Source: Clostridiales bacterium (lineage in GTDB: Bacteria > Bacillota > Clostridia > Saccharofermentanales > Saccharofermentanaceae). From it: a DNA stretch of 32,667 nt. The notes beneath the pieces are model-generated. The model made no database searches. It was not told where the DNA came from and worked only from the letters and a program-made list of their open reading frames with translations. Of the stretch, positions 1-8,535 are shown piece after piece. The translations under genes and the position numbers were made by a program. The stretch covers positions 1 to 32,667 of the forward strand of contig JAFWSW010000059.1 of the NCBI GenBank assembly GCA_017519205.1, given 5' to 3'. Numbering within the stretch: the stretch's first letter is position 1; each line of letters starts with the position of its first letter.

Positions 1-232
1 CGTCCGGACCGAATGTCACATATGCGCCATCCTCAAAGTTGGCACTGGACGGAGTGAAGTCCGTCTGCTTGATCTCCTTTTTCTGTTTCTTTGTAGCTTC
101 AGAGGCTCCACAGAAGTTCTCCGCCGCCTTGATGAATTTCTTTTCCTTGCCGGAGAAGCCGCCCTTTGAAAAACAGCCTGTAAGGCTTGCTAACATGGTC
201 AGGACCAGTGCGCATGATACAATTTTTTTCAT
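1..232 (-). CDS. Lipoprotein of unknown function (C-terminus outside window)
   Basis: The visible part is 77 codons. It starts with MKKIVSCALVLTMLASLTGC, a lysine-led hydrophobic signal ending in a lipobox (LTGC, Cys20), so it should be an exported, lipid-anchored protein. The start at 232 follows AAAGGAGG at an 8-base spacing. The mature part (KKFIKAAENFCGASEATKKQ) matches the next gene upstream (KKVIAAAESCCGAEEADKKQ) residue for residue at most positions, so the two are paralogues. The stop of that gene lies 37 bases before this start, so they are probably co-transcribed. I recognise no family, and the rest of the protein lies outside the window. Confidence 0.8.
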   Translation of the reverse strand, partial: MKKIVSCALVLTMLASLTGCFSKGGFSGKEKKFIKAAENFCGASEATKKQKKEIKQTDFTPSSANFEDGAYVTFGPD

Positions 233-269
233 ATTATTATCCTCCTTTAAATCGATTGGTCAATCTTCT

Positions 270-926
270 TTATTCACCCAAAAGTGCTTCCATATCTACA
301 AATCCCGCTTCATTTGAGAATTCGAGGAATTCTTCATATAGATCCCCGGTCGTCGAGCCCTGGTAATTACACGCGATCACAGCGGTTCCCGCTCTCTTGA
401 TATATACACCGCGTGCCTGTTTCTCTTTCTTCGAGGCCATGATAACGGCGAACTCGTTCTTCTCTTCCATAATGCCGTATTCGGCATTATATCTCTTCGC
501 TTCTGCCTTGAGCTCCTTCTTGGTAATGCCCATATCGTCATAGCAGTAATCGTAGACATCTTCCGCCGCGCTTTTTGTCCGCATGTCGAACACGAGAGTG
601 ATCAGATAGCTGGAAGAATCCTCGGATTTTACGAAAAAGAGCATCTGCTTGATATAATCCGGATCAAAAGTGATCAGGCCAAACGAAATATCATCAACTT
701 CATCCTTGGAAATCGTGAAATACACACCGTCACTAAATTCCGGATCATTCAGATTTGCAGTGGCGCCTATGATCATTCTCCTCTGCTTCTTATCCGCTTC
801 TTCTGCGCCACAGCACGATTCTGCTGCCGCAATGACTTTCTTCTCGATTTTCGGATATCTGCTGCTGCAGCCTGAAAGGCTCAGCACCATTACAACAACC
901 AGCAGAAAAGATACTATCTTTCTCAT
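270..926 (-). CDS. Lipoprotein of unknown function, paralogue of the adjacent gene
   Basis: 218 aa. The start at 926 is chosen because GGGGGTCAGGGT lies directly upstream and it gives a normal signal: MRKIVSFLLVVVMVLSLSGC with lipobox LSGC at Cys20. An upstream in-frame ATG would put 26 unlikely residues before the signal. The mature protein is charged and mixed alpha/beta in appearance, with a Cys-Cys pair near residue 38 (AESCCGAEEADKKQ) and no further membrane segment. It is the same family as the gene that follows it downstream, which points to tandem duplication. I recognise no domain. The last residues end at a TAA whose following 37 bases hold the next gene's ribosome binding site. Confidence 0.82.
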   Translation of the reverse strand: MRKIVSFLLVVVMVLSLSGCSSRYPKIEKKVIAAAESCCGAEEADKKQRRMIIGATANLNDPEFSDGVYFTISKDEVDDISFGLITFDPDYIKQMLFFVKSEDSSSYLITLVFDMRTKSAAEDVYDYCYDDMGITKKELKAEAKRYNAEYGIMEEKNEFAVIMASKKEKQARGVYIKRAGTAVIACNYQGSTTGDLYEEFLEFSNEAGFVDMEALLGE

Positions 927-954
927 TACCCTGACCCCCAAGCATATATAAAGA

Positions 955-963
955 ATTATAGCA
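955..963 (-). promoter_or_regulatory. Extended -10 promoter for the lipoprotein pair
   Basis: On the minus strand this reads TGCTATAAT, a perfect -10 hexamer with the extended TGn motif. It lies 29 bases upstream of the 926 start. A weak -35 (TTCGGA) sits 17 bases further upstream. It is inferred to drive the two lipoprotein genes. Confidence 0.5.
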
Positions 964-1084
964 CATTCGGGCATTCTTCCGAAATCTTTATAATCTCTTA
1001 GCAAACAAACCCCAAACCTGTATTAAAATAATTGTGTACGGGTTTTCCGGAAGTGTTCCGGCACCGTATAAAAAGGAGAATGAA

Positions 1085-1864
1085 ATGAATAACGAAGATA
1101 ATATGCTGTTCCCTGTGGGAACGGGAAACTCTTTATCTACGGAGAGCGAGAACTTTGTAAGAGAGAATCTGATGTCGGATTCCTTTCTCGATTTCGTAGA
1201 AGAAAACACAAAACCCATCGACCAGATGTTTGCCTACTACCAGTGTGCGATCATGGAGGTCGAGACGAAGTTTAAGGTACTTGATGAATCCCTCTCTGTC
1301 GAGCTCGAGAGAAATCCGATCGAGAGCATCAAAACGCGTGTAAAATCGGTCGACAGTCTCCTTCGGAAGATGCGGAGGAAGAATATTCCGTTGAACTTAA
1401 CTTCCATCGAAGAGAATATCAATGACATCGCCGGTGTACGCGTGATCTGCTCCTTCCCGGATGATATTTATGACCTGGCAAGTGCTTTTCTAGCACAGGA
1501 CGACATCACTCTCATCGCACAGAAAGACTATATCAAGAACCCGAAACCGAGCGGATATCGGAGCCTTCACCTGATCGTAGAAGTACCGATCTTCTTAAAA
1601 GACGAGAAGCGGAACATGCGCGTCGAAGTACAGTTCCGGACGATCGCGATGGATTTCTGGGCAAGCCTTGAGCATAAGCTCCACTATAAGCACGATCTTC
1701 CGCCGGAGCAGGCAAAAGCACTGGCCGACGAGCTCCGTGACTGCGCCGAACAGATCGAGAACCTGGATCTTCGTATGCAGGCCGTTCGAAACGAGATCAA
1801 TGCCTATAACGAAGAAAACCCCAAGGACTCTTCGTTCCCGGGGTTCCCGCTTACTGATATGTAA
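1085..1864 (+). CDS. Small alarmone synthetase (RelQ/RelP-type GTP pyrophosphokinase)
   Basis: 259 aa. It should transfer pyrophosphate from ATP to GTP/GDP to make (p)ppGpp in the cytosol. The RelA/SpoT synthetase fold is visible: RVKSVDSLLRKM (about 85-96, ATP/guanine side), DIAGVRVICSF (114-124, metal Asp114), NPKPSGYRSLH (152-162, Tyr158 for base stacking), then EVQFRTIAMDFWASLEHKLHYK (catalytic Glu181). There is no HD hydrolase domain, no TGS and no ACT domain, so this is a stand-alone synthetase rather than a long Rel. The C-terminal helix (about 205-245) is typical of the tetrameric RelQ/YjbM group, but RelP cannot be excluded. The start at 1085 follows AAAGGAG. The gene is convergent with lepA; the two stops are 10 bases apart. 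Confidence 0.92.
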   Translation: MNNEDNMLFPVGTGNSLSTESENFVRENLMSDSFLDFVEENTKPIDQMFAYYQCAIMEVETKFKVLDESLSVELERNPIESIKTRVKSVDSLLRKMRRKNIPLNLTSIEENINDIAGVRVICSFPDDIYDLASAFLAQDDITLIAQKDYIKNPKPSGYRSLHLIVEVPIFLKDEKRNMRVEVQFRTIAMDFWASLEHKLHYKHDLPPEQAKALADELRDCAEQIENLDLRMQAVRNEINAYNEENPKDSSFPGFPLTDM

Positions 1865-1874
1865 TTTCGTGTGA

Positions 1875-3683
1875 TCAGTCTTCGTCGAGGCGAAGGACAC
1901 TCATAAAGGCTTCCTGCGGTACTTCGACGGAGCCTACCTGACGCATGCGCTTCTTACCTTCCTTCTGCTTCTCGAGAAGTTTCTTCTTACGCGTGATATC
2001 ACCGCCGTAGCACTTGGCAAGAACGTCTTTTCTAAAGGCACGGATCGTCTCTCTGGCGATGACCTTGCCGCCGATGGCTGCCTGTACCGGGACCTCGAAC
2101 TGCTGTCTCGGAATATTCTCTTTCAGTTTCTCGGTCATCTTACGGCCTCTGGCGTATGCCTTATCTCTATGCACGATGAACGAAAGCGCATCAACGATAT
2201 CGCCATTTAAGAGGATATCCAGTTTTACCAGATCGCTCTTCTGATATCCCTCGAGTTCATAGTCGAGAGAACCATAGCCGCGTGTTCTGGACTTCAATGC
2301 ATCAAAGAAGTCGTAGATGATCTCGTTTAACGGCATCTTATAGTGGAGCATGACACGGATATCGTCCATGTACTCCATGTTGATATACTCACCACGTCTG
2401 TCCTGACAGAGCTCCATGAGGTTGCCGACATATTCCTTCGGCGTCATGATCGTTGCCTTGACGATCGGCTCCTCCATGTAGTCGATCTCCGCCGGATCCG
2501 GCATATTCGTCGGGTTATCCATACGGATGCACTCTCCGGCTGTCGTATACACTTTATACACTACAGACGGCGCCGTCGAGATGAGGTCAAGGTTAAACTC
2601 ACGTTCGAGTCTTTCCTGGACAACTTCATAGTGCAGAAGACCTAAGAAACCGCAGCGGAAGCCAAATCCGAGAGCTGCCGATGTTTCCGCTTCAAAAGAA
2701 AGCGCCGCATCGTTGAGCTGGAGTTTCTCAAGTGCATCACGAAGATCCGGATACTTCGCACCATCAACCGGATACAGTCCGCAGAATACCATCTGCTGGA
2801 TCGGCTTATAGCCTTCGAGCGGTTCCGTTGCCGGATTATCAGCAAGCGTTACCGTATCGCCCGGAGCCGTATCTCTTACATTCTTGATGGATGCGCAGAT
2901 ATATCCTACTTCACCCGTCAGAAGGGACTTCGACGGGACAAATTCACCCGGATGGAAATAGCCGAGTTCTGTGACGACGAACTCCGCTCCTGTATTCATC
3001 ATGCGGATCTTATCACCTAAGTTGACAGAGCCTTCCTTCACACGGACATTTACGATGACGCCCTTATACGGGTCATACTTCGAGTCGAAGATCAGGGCAC
3101 GCAGCGGCTTGTTCTCATCTCCTGTCGGCGGCGGAAGGAACTTCACGATACCCTCGAGAACTTCATCGATACCGACATTATTCTTCGCGGAGATCAAGGG
3201 TGCTTCCGAAGCATCCAGACCGATAACATCTTCGATCTCTTTCTTCACTTCCTCCGGCTGTGCCGACGGAAGATCGATCTTATTGATTACCGGAAGGATC
3301 TCCAGGTTCGCATCTACTGCGAGATAGGCATTGGCCAGTGTCTGCGCTTCAATACCCTGTGCCGCATCGACGATCAGGATCGCGCCATCGCAGGCCGCCA
3401 GGCTTCGGCTGACTTCGTAGTTAAAGTCTACGTGGCCGGGCGTATCGATGAGGTTTAAGATATATTCTTCCCCGTCCTTCGCTTTATAAAGCAGTCTCGT
3501 GGACTGGGATTTGATCGTGATACCACGTTCTCTCTCGATATCCATGTTATCGAGGATCTGATTCTGCATCTCACGGGATTCCACCACACCGGTATTCTCG
3601 ATCAGACGATCGGCAAGGGTGCTTTTACCATGGTCGATATGGGCCACGATGCAGAAATTTCGTATTTTTTCCTGTCTGTTCAT
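1875..3683 (-). CDS. lepA: Elongation factor 4 (LepA), ribosome-associated GTPase
   Basis: 602 aa, the usual LepA length. It is a translation GTPase that acts on the ribosome (back-translocation / initiation quality). Seen: P-loop AHIDHGKST (14-22), switch I region [16 protein letters not shown], switch [23 protein letters not shown] (G4), followed by beta-barrel and EF-G-like domains. The C-terminus carries the LepA-specific basic segment [21 protein letters not shown]. The start ATG lies 20 bases after the lepB stop, and its ribosome site is weak (AAAGAAGCGAA), which suggests coupling to lepB translation. It is the last gene of the rsmE-hisS-lepB-lepA cluster. lepA and lepB are also neighbours in E. 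coli, in the opposite order. Confidence 0.97.
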   Translation of the reverse strand: MNRQEKIRNFCIVAHIDHGKSTLADRLIENTGVVESREMQNQILDNMDIERERGITIKSQSTRLLYKAKDGEEYILNLIDTPGHVDFNYEVSRSLAACDGAILIVDAAQGIEAQTLANAYLAVDANLEILPVINKIDLPSAQPEEVKKEIEDVIGLDASEAPLISAKNNVGIDEVLEGIVKFLPPPTGDENKPLRALIFDSKYDPYKGVIVNVRVKEGSVNLGDKIRMMNTGAEFVVTELGYFHPGEFVPSKSLLTGEVGYICASIKNVRDTAPGDTVTLADNPATEPLEGYKPIQQMVFCGLYPVDGAKYPDLRDALEKLQLNDAALSFEAETSAALGFGFRCGFLGLLHYEVVQERLEREFNLDLISTAPSVVYKVYTTAGECIRMDNPTNMPDPAEIDYMEEPIVKATIMTPKEYVGNLMELCQDRRGEYINMEYMDDIRVMLHYKMPLNEIIYDFFDALKSRTRGYGSLDYELEGYQKSDLVKLDILLNGDIVDALSFIVHRDKAYARGRKMTEKLKENIPRQQFEVPVQAAIGGKVIARETIRAFRKDVLAKCYGGDITRKKKLLEKQKEGKKRMRQVGSVEVPQEAFMSVLRLDED

Positions 3684-3703
3684 TTCGCTTCTTTTTCTTT
3701 CTA

Positions 3704-4774
3704 TTAGAAGAATTTAATCTTGTTGAATGGGTAGATACGGGCGAGCACTTTCGCGTCGATCTGACTCTTCTTAAACGGGCCCATACGGCGGCTGTCATTA
3801 CTTCCGCCACGGTTATCGCCCATGCAGTAATACTCATCCGGACCAAGAGTGATCTCGTCGTATCCTCTGCTCTGTCCCTCCATACCGACATAAGTCTTTG
3901 TGTCAGCCGGCAGATAATCGGACTCATCGAGGAGCTGTCCGTTGATATATACATTTCCATCCGCGATCTTGATCGTCTCACCCGGGAGACCAATGATACG
4001 CTTGATCAGGTTCTCATCGTGAGAATAGCCCTCCATGCCCTTGGCATCGATCGTAACGATATCACCACGGTCGAAGTTACCGGTATATACGGAGATCATC
4101 TCAACAAATACAGCATCTCCGGAATAGAGCGTCGGCTCCATGGAGCTGCCGTAAACGTCATTTCTCTGGACTACAAATACGACGAGAAGGATACCGATCA
4201 GAAGACCGATCGCAACGAACTTGATGGTATCTAAGAACATGTAAAGAGCGCTCTTTTCTTTTTCCGACTCTTCCTTATCCTTCTTCTCATCTTTATCCTC
4301 GGAATCCTCTTCTTCATCCGATTCGTCAGACTCATCTTCTTCCTCAGCAGAGGCGTCCTCTTTCTCTTCCGCGTCTTCTTCGGCGTCTTTCTCTTCGTCA
4401 GTTTCGGCAGAATCTTCGTCGGACTCTTTTGTTGCCTCTTCTGTTGCTTCTTCAGGGTCGTTTTCGTCAACAACTGCGTCAACAGCCTCTTCGGTCGCTG
4501 CAACTTCCACCGGAACACTCACCTCGTCCACCTCATTGGTGACACTTTCGGTGAATTCCTCGACTTCGCCGACGGTTTCCGCCACAGTTTCTTCTACTGC
4601 ATCTTCCGCAGTATCTTCTACTGCATCTTCCGCAGTATCCTCTACTGCGTCTTCCACAGTCTCTTCTACTGTTTCCTCCACAGCATCCGAAGTCTCCTCT
4701 ATGTCCTTCTTCGAATGGAACCAAGAGTGTTTCTCAGGCTTTATATTCTCTTGTTCGCGGTTATGCTTCTTCAT
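3704..4774 (-). CDS. lepB: Type I signal peptidase with long acidic N-terminal extension
   Basis: 356 aa, against roughly 180-200 for Gram-positive SipS-type enzymes. It cleaves signal peptides of secreted proteins at the outer face of the membrane. The catalytic part is complete: one membrane helix (about 182-203), GSSMEPTL with nucleophile Ser211, [11 protein letters not shown] with general-base Lys258, and [13 protein letters not shown] (318-329). The first 178 residues are mainly Glu/Asp, with 8-residue repeats ([16 protein letters not shown] type, about 32-70), then an E/D/K-rich stretch that should be cytoplasmic and disordered. GGAGG precedes the ATG. It sits 29 bases after hisS and 20 before lepA. 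The enzyme call is certain; the role of the extension is unknown. Confidence 0.95.
   Translation of the reverse strand: MKKHNREQENIKPEKHSWFHSKKDIEETSDAVEETVEETVEDAVEDTAEDAVEDTAEDAVEETVAETVGEVEEFTESVTNEVDEVSVPVEVAATEEAVDAVVDENDPEEATEEATKESDEDSAETDEEKDAEEDAEEKEDASAEEEDESDESDEEEDSEDKDEKKDKEESEKEKSALYMFLDTIKFVAIGLLIGILLVVFVVQRNDVYGSSMEPTLYSGDAVFVEMISVYTGNFDRGDIVTIDAKGMEGYSHDENLIKRIIGLPGETIKIADGNVYINGQLLDESDYLPADTKTYVGMEGQSRGYDEITLGPDEYYCMGDNRGGSNDSRRMGPFKKSQIDAKVLARIYPFNKIKFF
4575..4694 (-). repeat. 24-bp tandem repeat encoding the acidic repeats of the signal peptidase
   Basis: About five copies of a 24-base unit. The best are 4599-4622 and 4623-4646, which differ by one base; 4647-4670 is close, and the outer copies are degenerate. 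Each unit encodes eight residues of the Glu/Asp/Thr/Val type inside the N-terminal extension. Copy number could vary by slippage without shifting frame. Confidence 0.85.
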
Positions 4775-4803
4775 TCATACCTCCGGACGAGTTCTGTTTC
4801 TCT

Positions 4804-6078
4804 TTACGCATTCCAGGAACGGATCGTCTCTGCGATCTCCGTCAGTGCTGTCTCTTTTTCCGTACCGTCTGCCATTGCCTTCAGCTTCGCTTTTCCGGAA
4901 GCGATCTCGTCATCGCCCAGGACCAGAAGGAATGGAATACCGGTCTTGCCGGCATACTTCATCTGCGCACGGAAGGATCTTCCCATCAGGTCGATCTCAC
5001 AGCCGATGCCCTGTTTTCTGAGAGCAAAAGCGATCTTCTGTGCTTCGATCTGCGTCTCCGGCGAGAGGTTCGCAATATAAAGCTGGACGTTCTGATCTTT
5101 CTCGATCTCGATGCCCTGTGCTTCCATCTCAAGAAGGAATCTCTCGGCACCCATTGCAAATCCGATACCCGGTGTCGGCTGTCCGCCGATCTCGGAAACA
5201 AGTCCGTCATAGCGTCCGCCGCCGCAGATCGTACCCTGTGAACCGACGTTCTCGGACTTGAACTCGAATACCGTACGAGTGTAATAATCAAGACCTCTTA
5301 CGATACCGGAATCGATCTCATAGTTAATACCCAGTGCCTCGAGGTTCGCCTTCAGTCCTTCAAAATGTGCCTTACAGTCGTCGCAGAGATAATCGATGAG
5401 TCTCGGTGCATCTGCTGCGATCGCACCGCATTTTTCTTCCTTACAGTCGATCATACGGAGCGGGTTCTTCTCGAATCTGGACTGGCAGTCCTCGCACATC
5501 TTATCGAGATGCGGACGGAAATAGTCCTTCAGGATCTTGTTATACTCGGCACGGCAGGTCGGGCAGCCGATGCTGTTGATGCAAAGCTTCGTTTTCTTTA
5601 AGCCCATGCGCTCGAAGAAAGCGACCAGGATACTGATGATCTCCGCATCGATTGCCGGTCCCTCGGCACCAAATGCCTCTACACCGAACTGGTGGAACTC
5701 TCTATAGCGGCCCTTCTGCATCTTCTCATAACGGAATGCCGTGATGTTATAGAAGAGTCTTACCGGGCTCGGCAGTGAACTCATGCCGTTCTCGACAAAG
5801 GATCTTACGACACCGGCAGTTCCCTCCGGACGAAGGGTGATGGAACGGCCTCCCTTATCCTCGAACGTATACATTTCTTTCTGGACGACATCCGTGGTAT
5901 CGCCGACAGATCTTAAGAACAGGTCCGTCTGCTCGAATGTCGGGATGCGGATCTCGTTATATCCGTACTGTCCGCATATATCTGCAAAAGCTCTTTCCGC
6001 TTTCTGCCACTTATAGACTTCCTCAGGCAGAATATCCTTCGTGCCTTTCTGACAACTGTATTTCATAAAGTTACTCAC
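4804..6078 (-). CDS. hisS: Histidyl-tRNA synthetase
   Basis: 424 aa from a GTG at 6078, or 420 from the ATG at 6066. It is a class II aminoacyl-tRNA synthetase that charges tRNA-His. Seen: KGTKDILPEE (11-20), TLRPEGTAGVVRSFVE (81-96), motif 2 FRYEKMQKGRYREFHQFGVE (115-134), the histidine-specific GIVRGLDYYT, then GGGRYDGL and GIGFAMGAERF (motif 3), and a C-terminal anticodon-binding domain. The insertion domain has Cys pairs (CPTC, CEDC, CDDC), a pattern common in Clostridia HisS. Neither start has a strong ribosome site; the ATG gives the more usual N-terminus (MKYSCQKGTKDILP). It follows rsmE by 29 bases and precedes lepB by 29 bases. Confidence 0.97.
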   Translation of the reverse strand: MSNFMKYSCQKGTKDILPEEVYKWQKAERAFADICGQYGYNEIRIPTFEQTDLFLRSVGDTTDVVQKEMYTFEDKGGRSITLRPEGTAGVVRSFVENGMSSLPSPVRLFYNITAFRYEKMQKGRYREFHQFGVEAFGAEGPAIDAEIISILVAFFERMGLKKTKLCINSIGCPTCRAEYNKILKDYFRPHLDKMCEDCQSRFEKNPLRMIDCKEEKCGAIAADAPRLIDYLCDDCKAHFEGLKANLEALGINYEIDSGIVRGLDYYTRTVFEFKSENVGSQGTICGGGRYDGLVSEIGGQPTPGIGFAMGAERFLLEMEAQGIEIEKDQNVQLYIANLSPETQIEAQKIAFALRKQGIGCEIDLMGRSFRAQMKYAGKTGIPFLLVLGDDEIASGKAKLKAMADGTEKETALTEIAETIRSWNA

Positions 6079-6107
6079 TTTCTTTTATCTAAACAATTTA
6101 TTATACA

Positions 6108-6854
6108 CTAAATCAGCTCGCTACGATAGACCAGCATCGCAAGCACGGCAGGTGCCGCCGTCTCAGTGCGGAGGATCCTTTTTCCGAGAGTGACGAGTTT
6201 CGCGCCATGGCTTTCCGCCAGTTTCGCTTCTTCCTCGGAAAAACCACCCTCCGGGCCGATAAACACCGCGATCTTCGGCTGTTTTTCAAAATCGACGGAA
6301 TCCAGGACCTTCCCGAGATTCCCTTCTTTTTCCTCTTCCCATGGGAAAAGCACCAGGTCGCAGCTTTCTTTTGCCTCTTTCAGGGCAGCTTCCAGGTTCA
6401 TGACATTGTCCACCTTAGGAACGATGCCGCGGCCGCACTGTCTGGCCGCTTCGAGAGCAATCGCCTGCCAGCGGTCTCTCTTCCCGTCTTTTCCCTCCTT
6501 GATCTTCACGATCGAGCGGGAGCAGGAAGTCGGCACATAGCGTGTCGCGCCGAGTTCAACGGACTTCTGGATGGAAAGATCCATACGCTCGCCTTTGGCA
6601 AGGCCCTGATATATCGTAGCCGTAAACCTCGGCTCATTCTCATTTGGATGTCGGTCACGGACAGAAACGGCGACAAGTGCTTTTGAAGCGGAAACGATCT
6701 CGCACACATGATCGATACGGTCACTGTCGCAGAGGATCAGGCTCTCTCCCGGACGCATACGGAGAACATCTGCGAGGTAACGGGCTTCGTCCCCCGTGAT
6801 CTCGTAGGTCTCTGTTGTCTGATCGATTTTGCCGTCAATAAAAAGTCTGGTCAT
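6108..6854 (-). CDS. rsmE: 16S rRNA (uracil-1498-N3)-methyltransferase RsmE
   Basis: 248 aa, normal for the family. It methylates U1498 of 16S rRNA using S-adenosylmethionine. Seen: an N-terminal PUA-like part (MTRLFIDGK... ITGDEARYLADVLRMRPGE), the substrate-side segment YQGLAKGERMDLSIQKSVELG, then the SPOUT trefoil-knot signature FIGPEGGFSEEE, ending in LGKRILRTETAAPAVLAML. GGGAGA lies upstream of the ATG and a perfect TATAAT lies further upstream, so it is likely the first gene of the operon that continues into hisS, lepB and lepA. Confidence 0.95.
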   Translation of the reverse strand: MTRLFIDGKIDQTTETYEITGDEARYLADVLRMRPGESLILCDSDRIDHVCEIVSASKALVAVSVRDRHPNENEPRFTATIYQGLAKGERMDLSIQKSVELGATRYVPTSCSRSIVKIKEGKDGKRDRWQAIALEAARQCGRGIVPKVDNVMNLEAALKEAKESCDLVLFPWEEEKEGNLGKVLDSVDFEKQPKIAVFIGPEGGFSEEEAKLAESHGAKLVTLGKRILRTETAAPAVLAMLVYRSELI

Positions 6855-6886
6855 ACCTGATCTCCCGATGAATTTCTACTTTTCCC

Positions 6887-6892
6887 ATTATA
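6887..6892 (-). promoter_or_regulatory. Candidate -10 of the rsmE-hisS-lepB-lepA operon
   Basis: TATAAT on the minus strand, 32 bases before the rsmE start. No good -35 is seen at 16-18 bases, so the promoter call rests on the -10 and its position. Confidence 0.4.
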
Positions 6893-6956
6893 CCCGATAC
6901 GCGGGCGCAACAGATAGAACCTCGGGATATAATTCCGCACAAAAATATCAGCCGTC

Positions 6957-7691
6957 TCAGCGTTTTCGTCCGTCAATAAACTGCTTCAGCGCCAGGAGCC
7001 CCGCGACGAGAACAACAATCGTGGAAATAACTGTTATATTGTATCCGATATTCTTCGCGTACTTATGTATGCCATCGTAGTGTCTGAGTGACTTCGTCGT
7101 TTCTCCCAGGTCCGCCAGGCTGATCAAACAGAAAGCGGTCACGCCTAACGAGTAAATAAAATACGGGATCTTCGACCACATCTTGTCAAAAAGAGCAATA
7201 AAGAAGGCGACAATAGATGCAATAAAGATGATCCAGGCCCATGGGCGGTTCATTTCCGTTTGGATTTTCATCCACGAATAGGTCTCCGTATAGCGGAATG
7301 TACCCGTGGTGATCGTCGGCAGGAACAGCGAGAATATCATCCCGATCGCGCCGAACATCGCAAAAAGATATTGCAATAATGAAATCTGTCTTTTTGAGTC
7401 GGCGCTTTGGGAATTCTCACGCGCCAGCGCCTGTTTCTGATCATACGGAATATACGCACCTTTCGGAGCCGTGGAGGAAGAAAACTTTTTCTTGGGTTCA
7501 GAAGCATCAGAGTCGACCGCCTCTTCCTGCTGCGGAACCTCCTGTCCCGACAACAGTACTGCTTCCAGCGCCGGATCGGAAACAGATGTCTTATCCGCAT
7601 CAGTAGTGATCGGATTGGAAAACATCTGACCACAATAAAAACAGTAGCTCGCATTATCATCGAGCTGCTTTCCGCACATAGTACAAATCAT
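6957..7691 (-). CDS. Zinc-ribbon membrane protein (copy 1)
   Basis: 244 aa. The ATG at 7691 is preferred over the in-frame TTG two codons upstream because GAGGGG is 8 bases before the ATG but only 2 before the TTG. The N-terminus is a zinc ribbon: MICTMCGKQLDD followed by CFYCG (CxxC-x11-CxxC). Then come about 75 hydrophilic residues and four predicted membrane helices (FAMFGAIGMIFSLFLP, WAWIIFIASIVAFFIAL, IPYFIYSLGVTAFCLISL, VISTIVVLVAGLLALKQF). It is related in plan to the two zinc-ribbon genes at 8.5-10.0 kb, but is separated from them by an AIM24 gene and a terminator. Function unknown; such ribbons often occur on membrane proteins of Clostridia. Confidence 0.8.
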   Translation of the reverse strand: MICTMCGKQLDDNASYCFYCGQMFSNPITTDADKTSVSDPALEAVLLSGQEVPQQEEAVDSDASEPKKKFSSSTAPKGAYIPYDQKQALARENSQSADSKRQISLLQYLFAMFGAIGMIFSLFLPTITTGTFRYTETYSWMKIQTEMNRPWAWIIFIASIVAFFIALFDKMWSKIPYFIYSLGVTAFCLISLADLGETTKSLRHYDGIHKYAKNIGYNITVISTIVVLVAGLLALKQFIDGRKR

Positions 7692-7750
7692 ACCCAATAC
7701 CCCTCAACCAAAAACCTGATTTCATTATAATTCGGGAATATCGGCGATGC

Positions 7751-7785
7751 AATAAAATAGGCTGTCTCCTTATCGAAACAGCCTA
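7751..7785 (-). terminator. Rho-independent terminator after the AIM24 gene
   Basis: Read on the minus strand: TAGGCTGT, a 12-base loop, ACAGCCTA, then TTTTATT. The 8-bp stem is perfect (7758-7765 with 7778-7785). It lies 26 bases beyond the AIM24 stop and separates that unit from zinc-ribbon copy 1. Confidence 0.8.
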
Positions 7786-7811
7786 CTCGTTCTGGTTTAT
7801 GCGACTTACTG

Positions 7812-8489
7812 TCAGCCTCTCGGAATCGCGGTACCGATGATGCCGGCGATCTTACTGATCGGCATGGTCTGGATCCATACACGGCCGGGGCCGGTGACCT
7901 TCGTATTGAAGAGTCCTTCACCGCCGAGGAATACGTTCTTTGCGCCGTGGACCATCTCGATATCCATGGAGACAGTCTCTTCCATCATAGCCAGATAACC
8001 GGTATCGATCAGCATTGTCTGACCCGGGAGAAGTTCATACTCTATGACAGATCCGTCGATCTCAACGAAAGCAGTTCCGTTACCGGAAAGTTTCTGCATG
8101 ATGAATCCTTCACCACCAAAGAGACCGGCACCGAGCTTCTTTCTGAAGAAGATACTGAGTTCAACACCCTCTTCCGCCGCCAGGAAAGCGGTCTTCTGCG
8201 CAATGATCGGATGATCGGGAGTGATCTGGATCGCACGGATCTCACCAGGGAAGCTGGATGCGAATGCGATAAGGCCTTCCGAACCCTGTGCTGTATACTT
8301 GTTCTGGAACATGGATTCACCGGAGAACATACGGCCGAAAGCCTTTCCGATGCCGCCTGTTGCCTGTGTCTTCATCTGCATGTTCGAAGACATCCAGCTC
8401 ATCGCACCACGTTCTGTGATCATGGACTCATCGGGCTGAAGATGACATACTACAACCGGTAACTGATCGCCTGTAATTTCATATCTCAT
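7812..8489 (-). CDS. AIM24 / TIGR00266 family protein
   Basis: 225 aa. The sequence is the glycine-rich beta-prism type seen in the TIGR00266/AIM24 family: MRYEITGDQLPVVVCHLQPDE at the start, ERGAMSWMSSNM, GGIGKAFGRMFSGESMFQNKY, GGEGFIMQKLSGNGTAFVE, FLGGEGLFNTKVTGPGRVWIQ, ending GTAIPRG. There is no signal peptide or membrane helix, so it is probably cytosolic or peripheral. The molecular role of the family in bacteria is not established. GGAGG precedes the ATG by 6 bases. It follows zinc-ribbon copy 2 by 46 bases, a linkage that may be functional. Confidence 0.9.
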   Translation of the reverse strand: MRYEITGDQLPVVVCHLQPDESMITERGAMSWMSSNMQMKTQATGGIGKAFGRMFSGESMFQNKYTAQGSEGLIAFASSFPGEIRAIQITPDHPIIAQKTAFLAAEEGVELSIFFRKKLGAGLFGGEGFIMQKLSGNGTAFVEIDGSVIEYELLPGQTMLIDTGYLAMMEETVSMDIEMVHGAKNVFLGGEGLFNTKVTGPGRVWIQTMPISKIAGIIGTAIPRG

Positions 8490-8535
8490 ATACTATTCCT
8501 CCAATATCGGATTTACTTCCAGTATTCTATCACTA

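Noticed and set aside
4575-4694. CRISPR-like regular repeats
   Set aside because: The units are contiguous 24-bp repeats with no spacers, in frame inside the signal peptidase gene.
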